From Oscillospiraceae bacterium (GTDB lineage: Bacteria > Bacillota > Clostridia > Oscillospirales > Ruminococcaceae), in NCBI GenBank assembly GCA_017521825.1, contig JAFXBK010000014.1, positions 1 through 61,512 on the forward strand: DNA of 61,512 nucleotides. The letters run 5' to 3'. Positions within the stretch are counted from its first letter, which is position 1. The number at the start of each line of letters is the position of its first letter. Shown here piece by piece: positions 53,087 to 61,512 of the stretch. The notes under the pieces were generated by a model. It did no database searches and was not told the origin of the DNA. It saw only the letters and a list, made by a program, of their open reading frames with translations. The position numbers were made by a program, and so were the translations under genes.

Positions 53087-54307
53087 TTGAAAAGAACGGT
53101 TTTTACGGTAATTATTATGTTCATTCTTGTAATGTTTTTTGTTTCCTGCGGCTGGAAGGTGGAAATTGTCGACCCGACAAAACCAATTGAAAATGAGCAG
53201 GAACTTGTTGTTCCCGATAAGGAAAAACCGGAAGAAAGCGAACAGGAAAATATTACGGAAGAAAAACCGGAGGAAGAAATCGAAGAACCGGAAATTTCCG
53301 TGGAACAAAAACTTCCTTCCGTTGAAGGGGATTTTGTTGAACTTAAAACGGAAGGCGGTTCGATTGCTTATTTCAAAATGCTTGAATTCGAGGACAAAAT
53401 AATCGCTTATTCCAATTTTGAAAATATAGCGGCTTTTGATGTAAAAACCGGTGAAAAGCTTTATGAATATACCCTTGGAGACATAAACGAATGCGGCGTT
53501 TTTGATGTTGTAAAAAACGATTATAAAGAGGGACTGGATTTTTCCGTTTCCATGAAGGATAAAATCATTTATCTTTCCAGCGAAAATCCGGAACTTATTG
53601 AGATTGTTCCGCTTCCGGAAAACGTAATGGAAACAAAATCTCAAAATATTGAAACCTATTCGGTTCACGGAAACAAAATAGTCTGGATTTCGGAAACAGG
53701 AATAAGAATGTCGGACCTTGACGGAAAAAACGAGGAAATGCTTATTCCGGTGGATGATATTGAAACAAAAATAAAACCCATAGCAAAAAAGGCCTACGAA
53801 GAACTTTATTACGTTGATAACAACGAGGTTTGTTATTTTTACGAAGTAAGCTTTATTTGCGGCGGAGAAAAAGTTGCGGTAACAGTAACTTCCGAAAAAA
53901 CCTTCCTTTATTGGGCAACGGCGCTTTATGATATCGAAAGAGGCGAATTTGAATGGGCGTATCTTTTTAACGAAATGGTAAATGCGGATTATCCTTTCGG
54001 GGATAAATATATTTTTGTCGGCAAAAAATTTATCAATGCGGAAACCGGGGATTATAAAAATTTTAAAGTCTGGTCACGTTCCGTTAACGGAACAGATTTT
54101 ATAAGATCCGAAACCGACGATATGGAAAACCATGGCCTTAAAATTTTCTGCGGCGACCGGGATTCCATCGAAGAAGGCGGGAAGAAGATTTTTGAAATTA
54201 CCGATGAAGGCGTGATGGGATATATTGAAGGTATAAGCGAAAATTATGTTTTGGCTTGCGTGCATGTATATGGAAATGAATGGTACTGCCTTGTGAAATA
54301 TAGATGA
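53087..54307 (+). CDS. Lipoprotein 1 of leader-sharing cluster
   Basis: 406 residues, TTG start with GGAGGTG upstream. Lipobox FFVSCGW, then the shared leader WKVEIVDPTKPIENEQEL and a Pro/Glu stretch. The body (about 90-406) is beta-rich, resembling a propeller (IAYSNFENIAAFDVKTGEKL, GNKIVWISETGIRMSDLDG). No enzyme motif recognised. First of four consecutive lipoproteins with the same leader. Confidence 0.75.
   Translation: MKRTVFTVIIMFILVMFFVSCGWKVEIVDPTKPIENEQELVVPDKEKPEESEQENITEEKPEEEIEEPEISVEQKLPSVEGDFVELKTEGGSIAYFKMLEFEDKIIAYSNFENIAAFDVKTGEKLYEYTLGDINECGVFDVVKNDYKEGLDFSVSMKDKIIYLSSENPELIEIVPLPENVMETKSQNIETYSVHGNKIVWISETGIRMSDLDGKNEEMLIPVDDIETKIKPIAKKAYEELYYVDNNEVCYFYEVSFICGGEKVAVTVTSEKTFLYWATALYDIERGEFEWAYLFNEMVNADYPFGDKYIFVGKKFINAETGDYKNFKVWSRSVNGTDFIRSETDDMENHGLKIFCGDRDSIEEGGKKIFEITDEGVMGYIEGISENYVLACVHVYGNEWYCLVKYR
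53148..53207 (+). repeat. Leader repeat, copy 1
   Basis: DNA encoding the shared lipoprotein leader, from the ggctggaaggtggaaatt core. Matches the other three copies at 54375-54425, 56152-56195 and 57647-57708. Confidence 0.7.
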
Positions 54308-54317
54308 GGTGATTTGA

Positions 54318-56063
54318 ATGAAGAAAATAATCTGCATCGTGCTCATTTTTACCGTGATGCTCACCGCGTGCTCAAAATGGAAGGTGGAAATTGTCGACCC
54401 GACAAAACCGACCGAAAACACGGCGGAAACTTCTTCCGAACCGGAAAAAATCCCGGAAGAACTTACTCCCCAACAGGAACAAGCGGATAAATATATTTTT
54501 GAATATGAATTCCGCCACAACGAATGGGCAAAAGAACTTTCCGACCGGGGAATTTCTGTTTCCATCGAAGAAAGAAAATATACCGGAAATGAAACATGGG
54601 AAGCAAAACTTGTTTTAAAAAAGGGCGAAGCCGAACTTTCCATTCCTTTTGACGGGATTTATAATTATACCGGAAGGATTTTTTACGGAGCGGTTTTGTT
54701 CCCGGACGGTAAAAACGCGGTTTTCTGCGGAAACGGAAAAGCTGTTTTTTTCAGTACCGAAAATCTTGAGGTATCGGAATTTGCGCCGGATTTTCCGGAT
54801 TATGAAAAAGAAAACACCTGGGTTATCGGAGCGGGAATTGAAGATAAGACCGAAAACAAAATTCTTTTTGTGGTTCCCCTTGATAATTTCCAGATTGAAG
54901 AAGCCGTTACAAAAATCCTTACTTTTGATAAAACCGGAAATTTCCTTTCCGAAAAAGAAACAAAACTTCGCGGAACGGCGGATTCCGGAGAAAAAAAGAA
55001 TCCGCTGTTTTACAGAAGAGCGGTTTTCTTTGAATTCGAAGGCGAAACCTTTGTGGATACAGGATACGAAGTCGGAAATTTTGAAAACGGAAAAAGATTT
55101 AAATTCACCGGAGGAAGCCTTGCAGTCGAAAGCGAAGAATATCGCCTTTTGATTGAAGAAATTTATCTGGATGCGAACGAGGAATATATGAACCGCCATT
55201 TTGTCCAGCTTTATAAAAACGGAAAAGTAATCGGTTCGATGATTTTTATGGACCCAAATTATACCGATCCGAACAGCTCCGAAGATCCGGAAGTTTTTAT
55301 GGGGGTTAAAGGAAAAATTGTAACGCTGCGAAGCGATGTTCTTGCAATGACCCTTACCCTCGATTTTGAAAAAGGAACCCATAAGCTGGAATATACTCCC
55401 CATGATATGTTTATAGACATGGAACAGGAACCGATAACAAGTGCCGACGGAAGATATTCCATCTATACCTTCGGCAGAAACGGCGGAGGAGATTATATTT
55501 CCTTCCACCTTTCCATCCGTGATAACGAAACAAGGGAACATAAATATCTCGGCCGGGACGGCGGAATGTATGGAAGCGATAACGGAGTTGGTTTCCTTAA
55601 AAACAACGATGTATATTTTTATTCCGATTATCAGCTTAAAATCTATGATCCCAAAACCCTTGAAGTTAAGTTCGATATTACCGAAAATTTTCCCCTTGGA
55701 TATGACAGAGAAAACGACAGCGCCCGGGGAATTCTTACCTTCCGCCGGAATCCGGAAGATTTTAGCTATATCATAGTTTATTATGAATATGAAAACGGGA
55801 TTGAATGGACGATGACCGAAAAAAACTCCGTTATTTATGAAAAAGGAAATTGTAGCTATAAGATTGGTTTCCTTGATTCCGAAGGAAACCTTCTGGAAAG
55901 TTACGATTCCGGAATCGGAATCGCCGCAAGTCCTTTTGGCCTCGAGGAAGCAAATATGTTCTACAGCGAAAACGAACTTAAAATTTTTGTTTCCGACAGA
56001 AGAGATAACCCGCTTTTTACAATCACTTTTGATATGAACACCAGGGAATTTTCCGTAGCCTGA
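54318..56063 (+). CDS. Lipoprotein 2 of leader-sharing cluster
   Basis: 581 residues; lipobox MLTACSK, leader SKWKVEIVDPTKPTENT. Behind a Glu-rich linker lies a ~500-residue beta-rich body with propeller-like strands (for example YSDYQLKIYDPKTLEVKFDI near the end). GAGGTGATT upstream, 10 bp after the previous stop. No named family. Confidence 0.75.
   Translation: MKKIICIVLIFTVMLTACSKWKVEIVDPTKPTENTAETSSEPEKIPEELTPQQEQADKYIFEYEFRHNEWAKELSDRGISVSIEERKYTGNETWEAKLVLKKGEAELSIPFDGIYNYTGRIFYGAVLFPDGKNAVFCGNGKAVFFSTENLEVSEFAPDFPDYEKENTWVIGAGIEDKTENKILFVVPLDNFQIEEAVTKILTFDKTGNFLSEKETKLRGTADSGEKKNPLFYRRAVFFEFEGETFVDTGYEVGNFENGKRFKFTGGSLAVESEEYRLLIEEIYLDANEEYMNRHFVQLYKNGKVIGSMIFMDPNYTDPNSSEDPEVFMGVKGKIVTLRSDVLAMTLTLDFEKGTHKLEYTPHDMFIDMEQEPITSADGRYSIYTFGRNGGGDYISFHLSIRDNETREHKYLGRDGGMYGSDNGVGFLKNNDVYFYSDYQLKIYDPKTLEVKFDITENFPLGYDRENDSARGILTFRRNPEDFSYIIVYYEYENGIEWTMTEKNSVIYEKGNCSYKIGFLDSEGNLLESYDSGIGIAASPFGLEEANMFYSENELKIFVSDRRDNPLFTITFDMNTREFSVA
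54375..54425 (+). repeat. Leader repeat, copy 2
   Basis: Core ctcaaaatggaaggtggaaa then GTCGACCCGACAAAACC, as in copies 1 and 4. The signal peptide upstream is also almost identical to copies 3 and 4 in DNA. Confidence 0.7.
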
Positions 56064-56094
56064 TTAAACCCGGCTTCGAGAAGGAGGTTGCATT

Positions 56095-57588
56095 ATGAAA
56101 AAACTTATCTGCATCGTGCTCATTTTTACCATGATGCTCACCGCGTGCTCAAAATGGAATGTGGAAATTGTTGACCCGACAGAACCAAGTAAAAGTGAAG
56201 CAGAAAAACTTACGGAAGAGAAAGAACCGGAATTTGTTTCTAAGGAAGAAGAAAAAGAACCGCGGATTTCTTCATTTTATAGAATGAAAATCAGCGAAGG
56301 AGAAGCAATCTCCGAAGATGATATGCTTAATCTCCGCGATGATGAAATCAAAGAATTGTCTATAATTTTTCAGCAGCCTCATTGGATTGAAGCTCCAGAA
56401 AATTTTATCGTAACCGGTGAACTTCTTTCTCCGGTAAATATGCTGGAGTCTCCGGCCAAAAACGGAACCCTTTATATAAGTTCGGCAGAAGGACAAACAC
56501 TTATTATTATAAAGTGGGGAGAGGTTTGGGAGCACCAAAAAATATATTTTGCACCGGAAGAAGTAGCTTTTGAAATCGAAGAATTCCGCAAAGAACTTGA
56601 GGAAAAAGCTCTTTTGGCGGAAGATGAACCAAAAGTAGAAAACTATTGCAAAATTTTGCTTTACAGCGATGACGAAAACTATATGTATCAAAAATTTTCG
56701 GATGAAGAGCTTTCTGAATGGCTTTCAATTTTGAAACCGGAAGCATGGGAGGAAGATACCTCCGAAATAACCGGAAGTATCAGTTCCGAAATTCAGCTTT
56801 CGTCGGATTTTGGTACAGCAATGTATATGGGCTTTGATTTTGAAAACGAAGTAGCTCTTGTGAAATGGGGAAAAAACGACAATTTGTCAAAAATCTATAT
56901 TCTTCCGAAAGGAACGATTGAAGCGGCAAAGAAATTTAAAGAAAAAATGTACAATGAATATCTTGATATTTTTAAGTTTCCTGAACGTAATTATGATTTA
57001 TCCGCAAAAGCTTTCCTTAACCGCGAAAATGACGATTATATCTTCTTTCTTGATGAACTTATGATGTGTTGCCGTTGGGGAGAAGGAATTGATTTTAAAG
57101 GTTTTGAATCTTCGGAGGAACTTAACAGCAAAACGTTTTTCAATATTTTTATGTATATTTTTGATTTATGCGGAGCGGGACAGGAAAACAACCTTGCTAA
57201 ACTCGAATGGTACCAAAGCGCAGATGAAAGATATCATATTCCGATGACGGACATATATACCATTCTCAATAAATATTTTGATAATTTTCATTTAAATATG
57301 GAAGAAATAAGCGTCAATTATGAATTTGACGAAGAAACAGATACCATTGCGATTTATGGGGGATATGGAATTATAAATTATCGCGGAGAAGACAGAAATG
57401 TTGTTTCCGTAACCGATAACGGCGACGGAACGATAACAACGATTGTTGAAGAATATGTTTATCATATGGACGATAATGACAACATGATTCTTTCTGAAAA
57501 ACCGGAAATCCGCAAAATAATGGTTCTTCGCCCTGAAAATTCAAGATGCGTTATTGAAAGCCTTAAAATTGAAAATATAGGTGATTAA
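56095..57588 (+). CDS. Lipoprotein 3 of leader-sharing cluster
   Basis: 497 residues; lipobox MLTACSK, leader SKWNVEIVDPTEPSKSE. The body (about 60-497) is mostly alpha/beta and differs from its neighbours; two similar stretches near residues 115-170 and 235-300 both contain the FENEVALVKWGK/IIKWGEVW-type strand, suggesting an internal domain duplication. AAGGAGG upstream. No named family. Confidence 0.75.
   Translation: MKKLICIVLIFTMMLTACSKWNVEIVDPTEPSKSEAEKLTEEKEPEFVSKEEEKEPRISSFYRMKISEGEAISEDDMLNLRDDEIKELSIIFQQPHWIEAPENFIVTGELLSPVNMLESPAKNGTLYISSAEGQTLIIIKWGEVWEHQKIYFAPEEVAFEIEEFRKELEEKALLAEDEPKVENYCKILLYSDDENYMYQKFSDEELSEWLSILKPEAWEEDTSEITGSISSEIQLSSDFGTAMYMGFDFENEVALVKWGKNDNLSKIYILPKGTIEAAKKFKEKMYNEYLDIFKFPERNYDLSAKAFLNRENDDYIFFLDELMMCCRWGEGIDFKGFESSEELNSKTFFNIFMYIFDLCGAGQENNLAKLEWYQSADERYHIPMTDIYTILNKYFDNFHLNMEEISVNYEFDEETDTIAIYGGYGIINYRGEDRNVVSVTDNGDGTITTIVEEYVYHMDDNDNMILSEKPEIRKIMVLRPENSRCVIESLKIENIGD
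56152..56195 (+). repeat. Leader repeat, copy 3
   Basis: Same core with A-to-T and C-to-T changes (tggaatgtggaaattgttga); most diverged of the four. Confidence 0.65.
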
Positions 57589-57589
57589 A

Positions 57590-59785
57590 ATGAAGAAAAT
57601 AATCTGCCTCGTGCTCATTTTTACCGTGATGCTTACCGCGTGCTCAAAATGGAAGGTGGAAATTGTCGATCCAACAAAACCGATTGAAAATGAGCAGGAA
57701 CTTGCCGAAACGGAAAAGGAAACGGAATCGGAACTTTATATAAAAAGCGTTTCCTCCGAAAAAATCGAAGCAAAAAATCTTTCCGCGGACGGTTTTAACA
57801 ACGGACTGGGTTCAAGCCTTGATTTCCAAATTATTAATAATCAAAAAGCTCTGTTTTTTACCTATAAAGCGGAAGATCCCCTTGCCGGAATTGAAGTTGA
57901 TATAAGGGTTTACCTTTATGATTTTGTGTCCGGTAAAATTGAGCTTATCGAGGAACTCCATTTTGATAATTCCAAACAGGTTTCGGTTTATGAAAGGGAA
58001 GGAAAAACAAAGGTCGTTTTTTCTAATAAGTATTCAACAGAAGTTCTTTCGATAGACCAAAAAACTTTTGAAACGGAACTTACGGAACTTGACGTAAATC
58101 CGGGAAAGGTATCGCCAATCGGTTTTTATGCGCTTAACACAGAACATATCACAGCAAGGGATATAGAGGATTATAACGACGTTTACGTTATCGAACCCGG
58201 CGACAAAACGGAATTTATAAGCTGGTCGCCAAACGGACAGTATATGCTTGTTCAAAAAGAGCATATCGAGATGATTTACAGCCTTTACGGTGAAAAAATC
58301 GCGGAATTCAATGCGGTGGGAACAAAAAACTGGTGCGCGGACGAAAAGCATTTTGTTTTCAGCGAACTGCAGGAAAACGGTTCATGGAAATCTTTTATAA
58401 TCGACCTTTCAAACGGAGAGATAAAAGAAACGGAATCCGTTACAAACGAGCTTCTGGCGGAAAAGGATTTTGCCGTTGTAGGCAATAAAGACGGAAAAAT
58501 TTGTATAAAAGAATATTCCACCGGAATTTATTACGAAACCGATGTCCCGAATCAGTTCCAGAAGGTAGTTTACTGCAAGGAAAACGAAACACTCCTTGCG
58601 GTAAGCTACGGTGACGAAACGGAAATCTGGAAGATTGAGCTTGAATGGACAAAGGAAAAACCAAAGGCTTCCGAGCCGGCTGAACCTGATTTTCCGGAAG
58701 AACCTTATGAAGCAGAAAACGCAGAAAAATATGAAGCGGAAAACTTTTTCTATTCCGAAGAAGGTTATAATGATATGGCGTTTTTTGCAGGCTGGTTCGG
58801 AGCAAAGGAATTTGAAAGCAACCAGAAAACCGTTGATTCCTCAATGCTCTGGTTCTTTGCAAATGAACTTTATGAAGCCGCAGGCGAAGAAGCAATGGAT
58901 ACCGAAGGCAGTTTCTTCCGGGTTCCGGAAAGGCTTGGAAACAAATATCTTCTAAAATATTTCGGAATAGATTATCAGCCGGAGGAAAACGACCCGGATT
59001 TTGAAAAGGAAACAAACAGCTATAAAATGTCAACCGCAGGCTGCGGCGCGCCTTTTGAACTTTTAAGTTACAGCCACCCGCTCAACATTTCCGAAAACAG
59101 ATTTTCCGTAAAAATTCTTGTTTTGGAATATCAGGACGAACTCGGAAAGCATTTTGCTTTTTCCGAAGCCGTTTTTGACGTTATGGAGGACGAGGAAGGA
59201 AAATTCCTCCGCCTTGTTTCAAACAAAATTATCGACCGTTTCGGAAAAGCGCCTTTTGAGATGCAGGCCCAGTCCTTAACAAGGCAGATGCTTCAGGTTA
59301 TGAACAAAAAGAACATAGAGGAAGAAAACCTTTTAATTTCAAATGGTCTTGCAGGGAATTTTACAATGCATGCGGCAATTTTTGTAAACGCATCAAACGG
59401 TTTTGACAAAAATTCGCCATACGTCGGTTCTTTCGGAAAAACAAGCGGATATGCTTATTATCTTCCGGTGGCGGAATTGGAACGTATTGCCTTCGAAGTT
59501 TTCGGAATCGAGGATTTTCAATATGGCTTTAACAGCAATTTTGAATATGATTCCGAAAAGGATTGGTACCTTACCGGTTTTGATTGGGGAATGGGAAGCG
59601 GATATGACGCAAAGGATATGGTAACAACCGTTTCCGATAATATCTGTTCCGTGGAATTTACCCTTCTTTATTACGGCGCAAATTCCGAAGGCGACCCGGA
59701 ACTTATGGAAGGCGAAAGATACCGAATGGATTTTGAAATTGTTGACGGCGAATTTTTAAGATACGCCGGTTTTGAAAAAGCCTGA
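57590..59785 (+). CDS. Lipoprotein 4 of leader-sharing cluster
   Basis: 731 residues; lipobox MLTACSK, leader SKWKVEIVDPTKPIENEQEL, nearly the same as lipoprotein 1 over the linker as well. Residues about 50-360 look like a propeller (VYLYDFVSGKIELIEEL, WSPNGQYMLVQKEHIEM); the rest (380-731) is a second unrecognised alpha/beta domain. Start ATG 57590 directly after the previous stop with GGTGAT upstream. Confidence 0.75.
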   Translation: MKKIICLVLIFTVMLTACSKWKVEIVDPTKPIENEQELAETEKETESELYIKSVSSEKIEAKNLSADGFNNGLGSSLDFQIINNQKALFFTYKAEDPLAGIEVDIRVYLYDFVSGKIELIEELHFDNSKQVSVYEREGKTKVVFSNKYSTEVLSIDQKTFETELTELDVNPGKVSPIGFYALNTEHITARDIEDYNDVYVIEPGDKTEFISWSPNGQYMLVQKEHIEMIYSLYGEKIAEFNAVGTKNWCADEKHFVFSELQENGSWKSFIIDLSNGEIKETESVTNELLAEKDFAVVGNKDGKICIKEYSTGIYYETDVPNQFQKVVYCKENETLLAVSYGDETEIWKIELEWTKEKPKASEPAEPDFPEEPYEAENAEKYEAENFFYSEEGYNDMAFFAGWFGAKEFESNQKTVDSSMLWFFANELYEAAGEEAMDTEGSFFRVPERLGNKYLLKYFGIDYQPEENDPDFEKETNSYKMSTAGCGAPFELLSYSHPLNISENRFSVKILVLEYQDELGKHFAFSEAVFDVMEDEEGKFLRLVSNKIIDRFGKAPFEMQAQSLTRQMLQVMNKKNIEEENLLISNGLAGNFTMHAAIFVNASNGFDKNSPYVGSFGKTSGYAYYLPVAELERIAFEVFGIEDFQYGFNSNFEYDSEKDWYLTGFDWGMGSGYDAKDMVTTVSDNICSVEFTLLYYGANSEGDPELMEGERYRMDFEIVDGEFLRYAGFEKA
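57647..57708 (+). repeat. Leader repeat, copy 4
   Basis: Core as in copy 2; its downstream linker (attgaaaatgagcaggaact) equals copy 1, so copies 1 and 4 share more than the signal peptide. Confidence 0.7.
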
Positions 59786-59802
59786 ATAAAGGGGTGGAAC
59801 GA

Positions 59803-60000
59803 ATGACAACAAAGCTTAAAAACCTGCGAAGGGAAAGGAGAATGACCCAGGAAAGCCTTGCTAAAGTTTTTCATATATCCCAGACCTCGGTCAGTAAGTA
59901 TGAAAATGGCGAGGCCGTTCCCGACCTTGAAACAGTTGTTAGAATGGCGGATTTTTTCGGGGTTTCGCTGGATGAATTTATAATAAGAAAGATTGAATAA
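59803..60000 (+). CDS. Small XRE-family HTH protein
   Basis: 65 residues, essentially one helix-turn-helix domain: LRRERRMTQESLAKVF, HISQTSVSKYENGEA, then LETVVRMADFFGVSLDEFI. Start ATG 59803 has AAAGGGG upstream. Lies 17 bp after lipoprotein 4 and could regulate it, or the aldo/keto reductase gene behind it. Confidence 0.88.
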   Translation: MTTKLKNLRRERRMTQESLAKVFHISQTSVSKYENGEAVPDLETVVRMADFFGVSLDEFIIRKIE

Positions 60001-60050
60001 CAAAAAATTTAAAAGGTTTTGCGTTATATAAGCTGTTAAAAAATATATCG

Positions 60051-60079
60051 TTGATTTGGAGCCAAAGCCGTGTTATTAT
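60051..60079 (+). promoter_or_regulatory. Predicted promoter of the aldo/keto reductase gene
   Basis: TTGATT at 60051-60056, 17-bp spacer, TATTAT at 60074-60079. The spacer contains ttgg-AG-ccaa, a short dyad. Confidence 0.6.
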
Positions 60080-60123
60080 TAAAAAAACAAAATATAATAA
60101 CAGAAAAGGGGCGAACTTTTTTA

Positions 60124-60969
60124 ATGGAATATGTAACGCTTAATAACGGAATAAAAATGCCGGTAATAGGTTTCGGTGTAAACAAACTTGGAAAAGAAGA
60201 AACCGAACGCTGCGTGCTCGATGCTCTTAAAACAGGTTACAGGCTTATCGACACGGCCCAATCTTACGGAAACGAGAAAGAAATCGGCCACGCCATTAAA
60301 AAAAGCGGCGTCCCGAGGGAAGAAATTTTTCTTACCACAAAAATTAAAATTGCAAACTTCGGCTACGAAAAAACAAAGGCCTCCGTTCTTGCGGATCTTG
60401 AAAAATTCGGAACGGATTATCTTGACCTTGTTCTTGTTCACCAGCCTTTCGGGGATTATTTCGGAAGTTATAAGGCTTTGGAAGACCTTTACTTTGAAGG
60501 AAAGATAAAAGCAATCGGAATTTCCAACTTCTACGCATATAAAATGGTGGATATGGCTTCCTTCGCAAGGGTAAAACCCGCCGTTAACCAGGTGGAACTC
60601 CATCCCTTCGACCAAAGGATCGAAAGCAAGGAATGGCACGATAAATACGAAGTCCAGATGGAAGCCTGGGCACCTCTTGGCCAGGCAAGAGTAAATATGC
60701 TCGAACTTCCGGAACTTCGGGAAATTGCAAGAAGATATAAAAAATCCGTTGCACAGATAATCCTTCGCTGGCATTTCCAGCGCGGAATTGTTGCAATTCC
60801 CGGAACATCCGACGTTGAACTTATGAAGGAAAATCTTGATATTTTTGATTTCAGAATTACCGAAAGCGATATGGTAAGAATCAAAAACCTTGATATGGAA
60901 AGAAGCCTTTTCTATTCCCATACGGATCCCGTTACGGTCGAGTTTTTTGCGAAAAAAGCTAAAGAATAA
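60124..60969 (+). CDS. Aldo/keto reductase
   Basis: 281 residues. NADPH-dependent carbonyl reductase with the full catalytic tetrad: Asp43 and Tyr48 in RLIDTAQSYGNE, Lys73 in LTTKIK, His106 in LVLVHQP. IGISNF and AIPGTSDVELMKEN cofactor boxes are present near the C-terminus. Substrate unknown. ATG 60124 is preferred; the extension to 60070 includes the promoter -10 region. Followed by a hairpin before the catalase gene. Confidence 0.92.
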   Translation: MEYVTLNNGIKMPVIGFGVNKLGKEETERCVLDALKTGYRLIDTAQSYGNEKEIGHAIKKSGVPREEIFLTTKIKIANFGYEKTKASVLADLEKFGTDYLDLVLVHQPFGDYFGSYKALEDLYFEGKIKAIGISNFYAYKMVDMASFARVKPAVNQVELHPFDQRIESKEWHDKYEVQMEAWAPLGQARVNMLELPELREIARRYKKSVAQIILRWHFQRGIVAIPGTSDVELMKENLDIFDFRITESDMVRIKNLDMERSLFYSHTDPVTVEFFAKKAKE

Positions 60970-61007
60970 TTGATTTAAAATCAATTTATAAAATTGAATA
61001 AAACAAT

Positions 61008-61050
61008 AAAAATCGCCAAAGCTTTTTAACGAAAGTGAGGCGATTTTTTA
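61008..61050 (+). terminator. Terminator-like hairpin before the catalase gene
   Basis: Stem aaaaatcgcc / ggcgattttt with a 21-base loop. Its 3' arm overlaps the ribosome binding region (GAGG) of the catalase gene, so it may either terminate the aldo/keto reductase mRNA or mask catalase translation. Confidence 0.5.
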
Positions 61051-61052
61051 AT

Positions 61053-61512
61053 ATGTTCAAACACGAAAAAATGCTTTTCCATCCGGTCGGGGTGGAAAAA
61101 CCAAATCCGCAGTATGCCGCTCTTTTACAGGAACAGCTGGGCGGTGCCAACGGCGAACTTAAGGCCGCAATGCAGTATATGTCCCAAAGTTTCCGTATAA
61201 AAGACCCGGAAATAAAGGACCTTTTTATGGATATTGCGGCGGAAGAACTGGGCCACATGGAAATGATTGCCCAGACCATAAATCTTCTTAACGGTCACGA
61301 TGTTGACGCGCAAAAAGTTCCTGCGGGCGAAATCGAAACCCACGTCCTTCTTGGCCTTAATCCTGGCCTTATCAATGCTTCCGGCCATGTTTGGAACGCG
61401 GATTATGTAACGGTAACCGGCGATCTTTGTGCGGATCTGCTTTCCAACATTGCTTCCGAACAGCGCGCAAAAGTAACCTATGAATATCTTTACCGCCAGA
61501 TCGAGGATAAAA
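61053..61512 (+). CDS. Manganese catalase (CotJC-like), 3' truncated by window edge
   Basis: First 153 residues of a non-haem dimanganese catalase, which dismutates hydrogen peroxide. MLFHPVGVEKPNPQYAALL leads in, then LLQEQLGGANGELKAAMQY (ligand Glu), and EELGHMEMIA (Glu and His ligands), followed by DYVTVTGDLCADLLSNIASEQRAK with the second metal-binding Glu. Full length members run about 190-300 residues, so the rest lies beyond 61512. Start ATG 61053. Confidence 0.9.
   Translation, partial: MFKHEKMLFHPVGVEKPNPQYAALLQEQLGGANGELKAAMQYMSQSFRIKDPEIKDLFMDIAAEELGHMEMIAQTINLLNGHDVDAQKVPAGEIETHVLLGLNPGLINASGHVWNADYVTVTGDLCADLLSNIASEQRAKVTYEYLYRQIEDK

Overview
This window looks like chromosomal DNA of an anaerobic Gram-positive Clostridia member, probably an Oscillospirales-like gut commensal. 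The evidence is AGGAGG-type ribosome binding sites with frequent TTG starts, LPxTG and NPxTG wall-anchoring signals, sortases, many lipoboxes, CdaA/CdaR, ThyX, MltG, DUF3343 and BlaI/M56 regulators. The genus cannot be fixed from the sequence.

Layout. (1) 1-3.3 kb is an accessory edge: a partial tyrosine integrase, a retropepsin-like protein, an overlapping toxin-antitoxin-like cassette (DUF3990, DUF3791) and a DUF2442 gene. (2) 3.3-11.3 kb holds lipoproteins, a cytoplasmic 5'-nucleotidase, a small NPxTG surface protein and a DUF6935/SPFH/DUF4870 operon. (3) 11.3-23.7 kb is mostly core: MnmM-like methyltransferase, ThyX, DJ-1 protein, a 44-residue Cys-rich protein, MltG, DUF3343 with a cysteine desulfurase-like enzyme, CdaA-CdaR, an FAD oxidoreductase and a U32 peptidase. 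(4) At 23.8 kb an intact tRNA-Ser(GGA) starts a region ending at 35.28 kb in an exact 94-bp copy of the tRNA 3' part plus its terminator. Between the copies lies a complete sortase-pilus locus: divergent HTH regulator, coiled-coil protein, signal peptidase I, 1718-residue tip adhesin, backbone pilin, class C sortase, minor pilin and a second sortase. No integrase is present between the repeats. (5) 35.4-42.9 kb (minus strand) is a single 2503-residue secreted protein with a PHP metallohydrolase domain and an NPSTG tail. (6) 43.2-59.8 kb has a YibE/F permease, then two parallel sensor modules, each made of BlaI repressor, M56 (BlaR1-like) membrane peptidase with a very large ectodomain, and lipoprotein(s). 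The second is followed by four lipoproteins sharing one N-terminal leader but with different bodies. (7) 59.8-61.5 kb has a small HTH protein, an aldo/keto reductase and the start of a manganese catalase.

The most notable items are the tRNA-flanked pilus island, its adhesin carrying 14 Cys-His-His-Cys repeats around a CHAP-like domain that has lost its catalytic Cys and His, the paired BlaI/M56/lipoprotein modules with distinct operators, and the shuffled lipoprotein leader. Functions are inferred from motifs read by eye; no database search was run.
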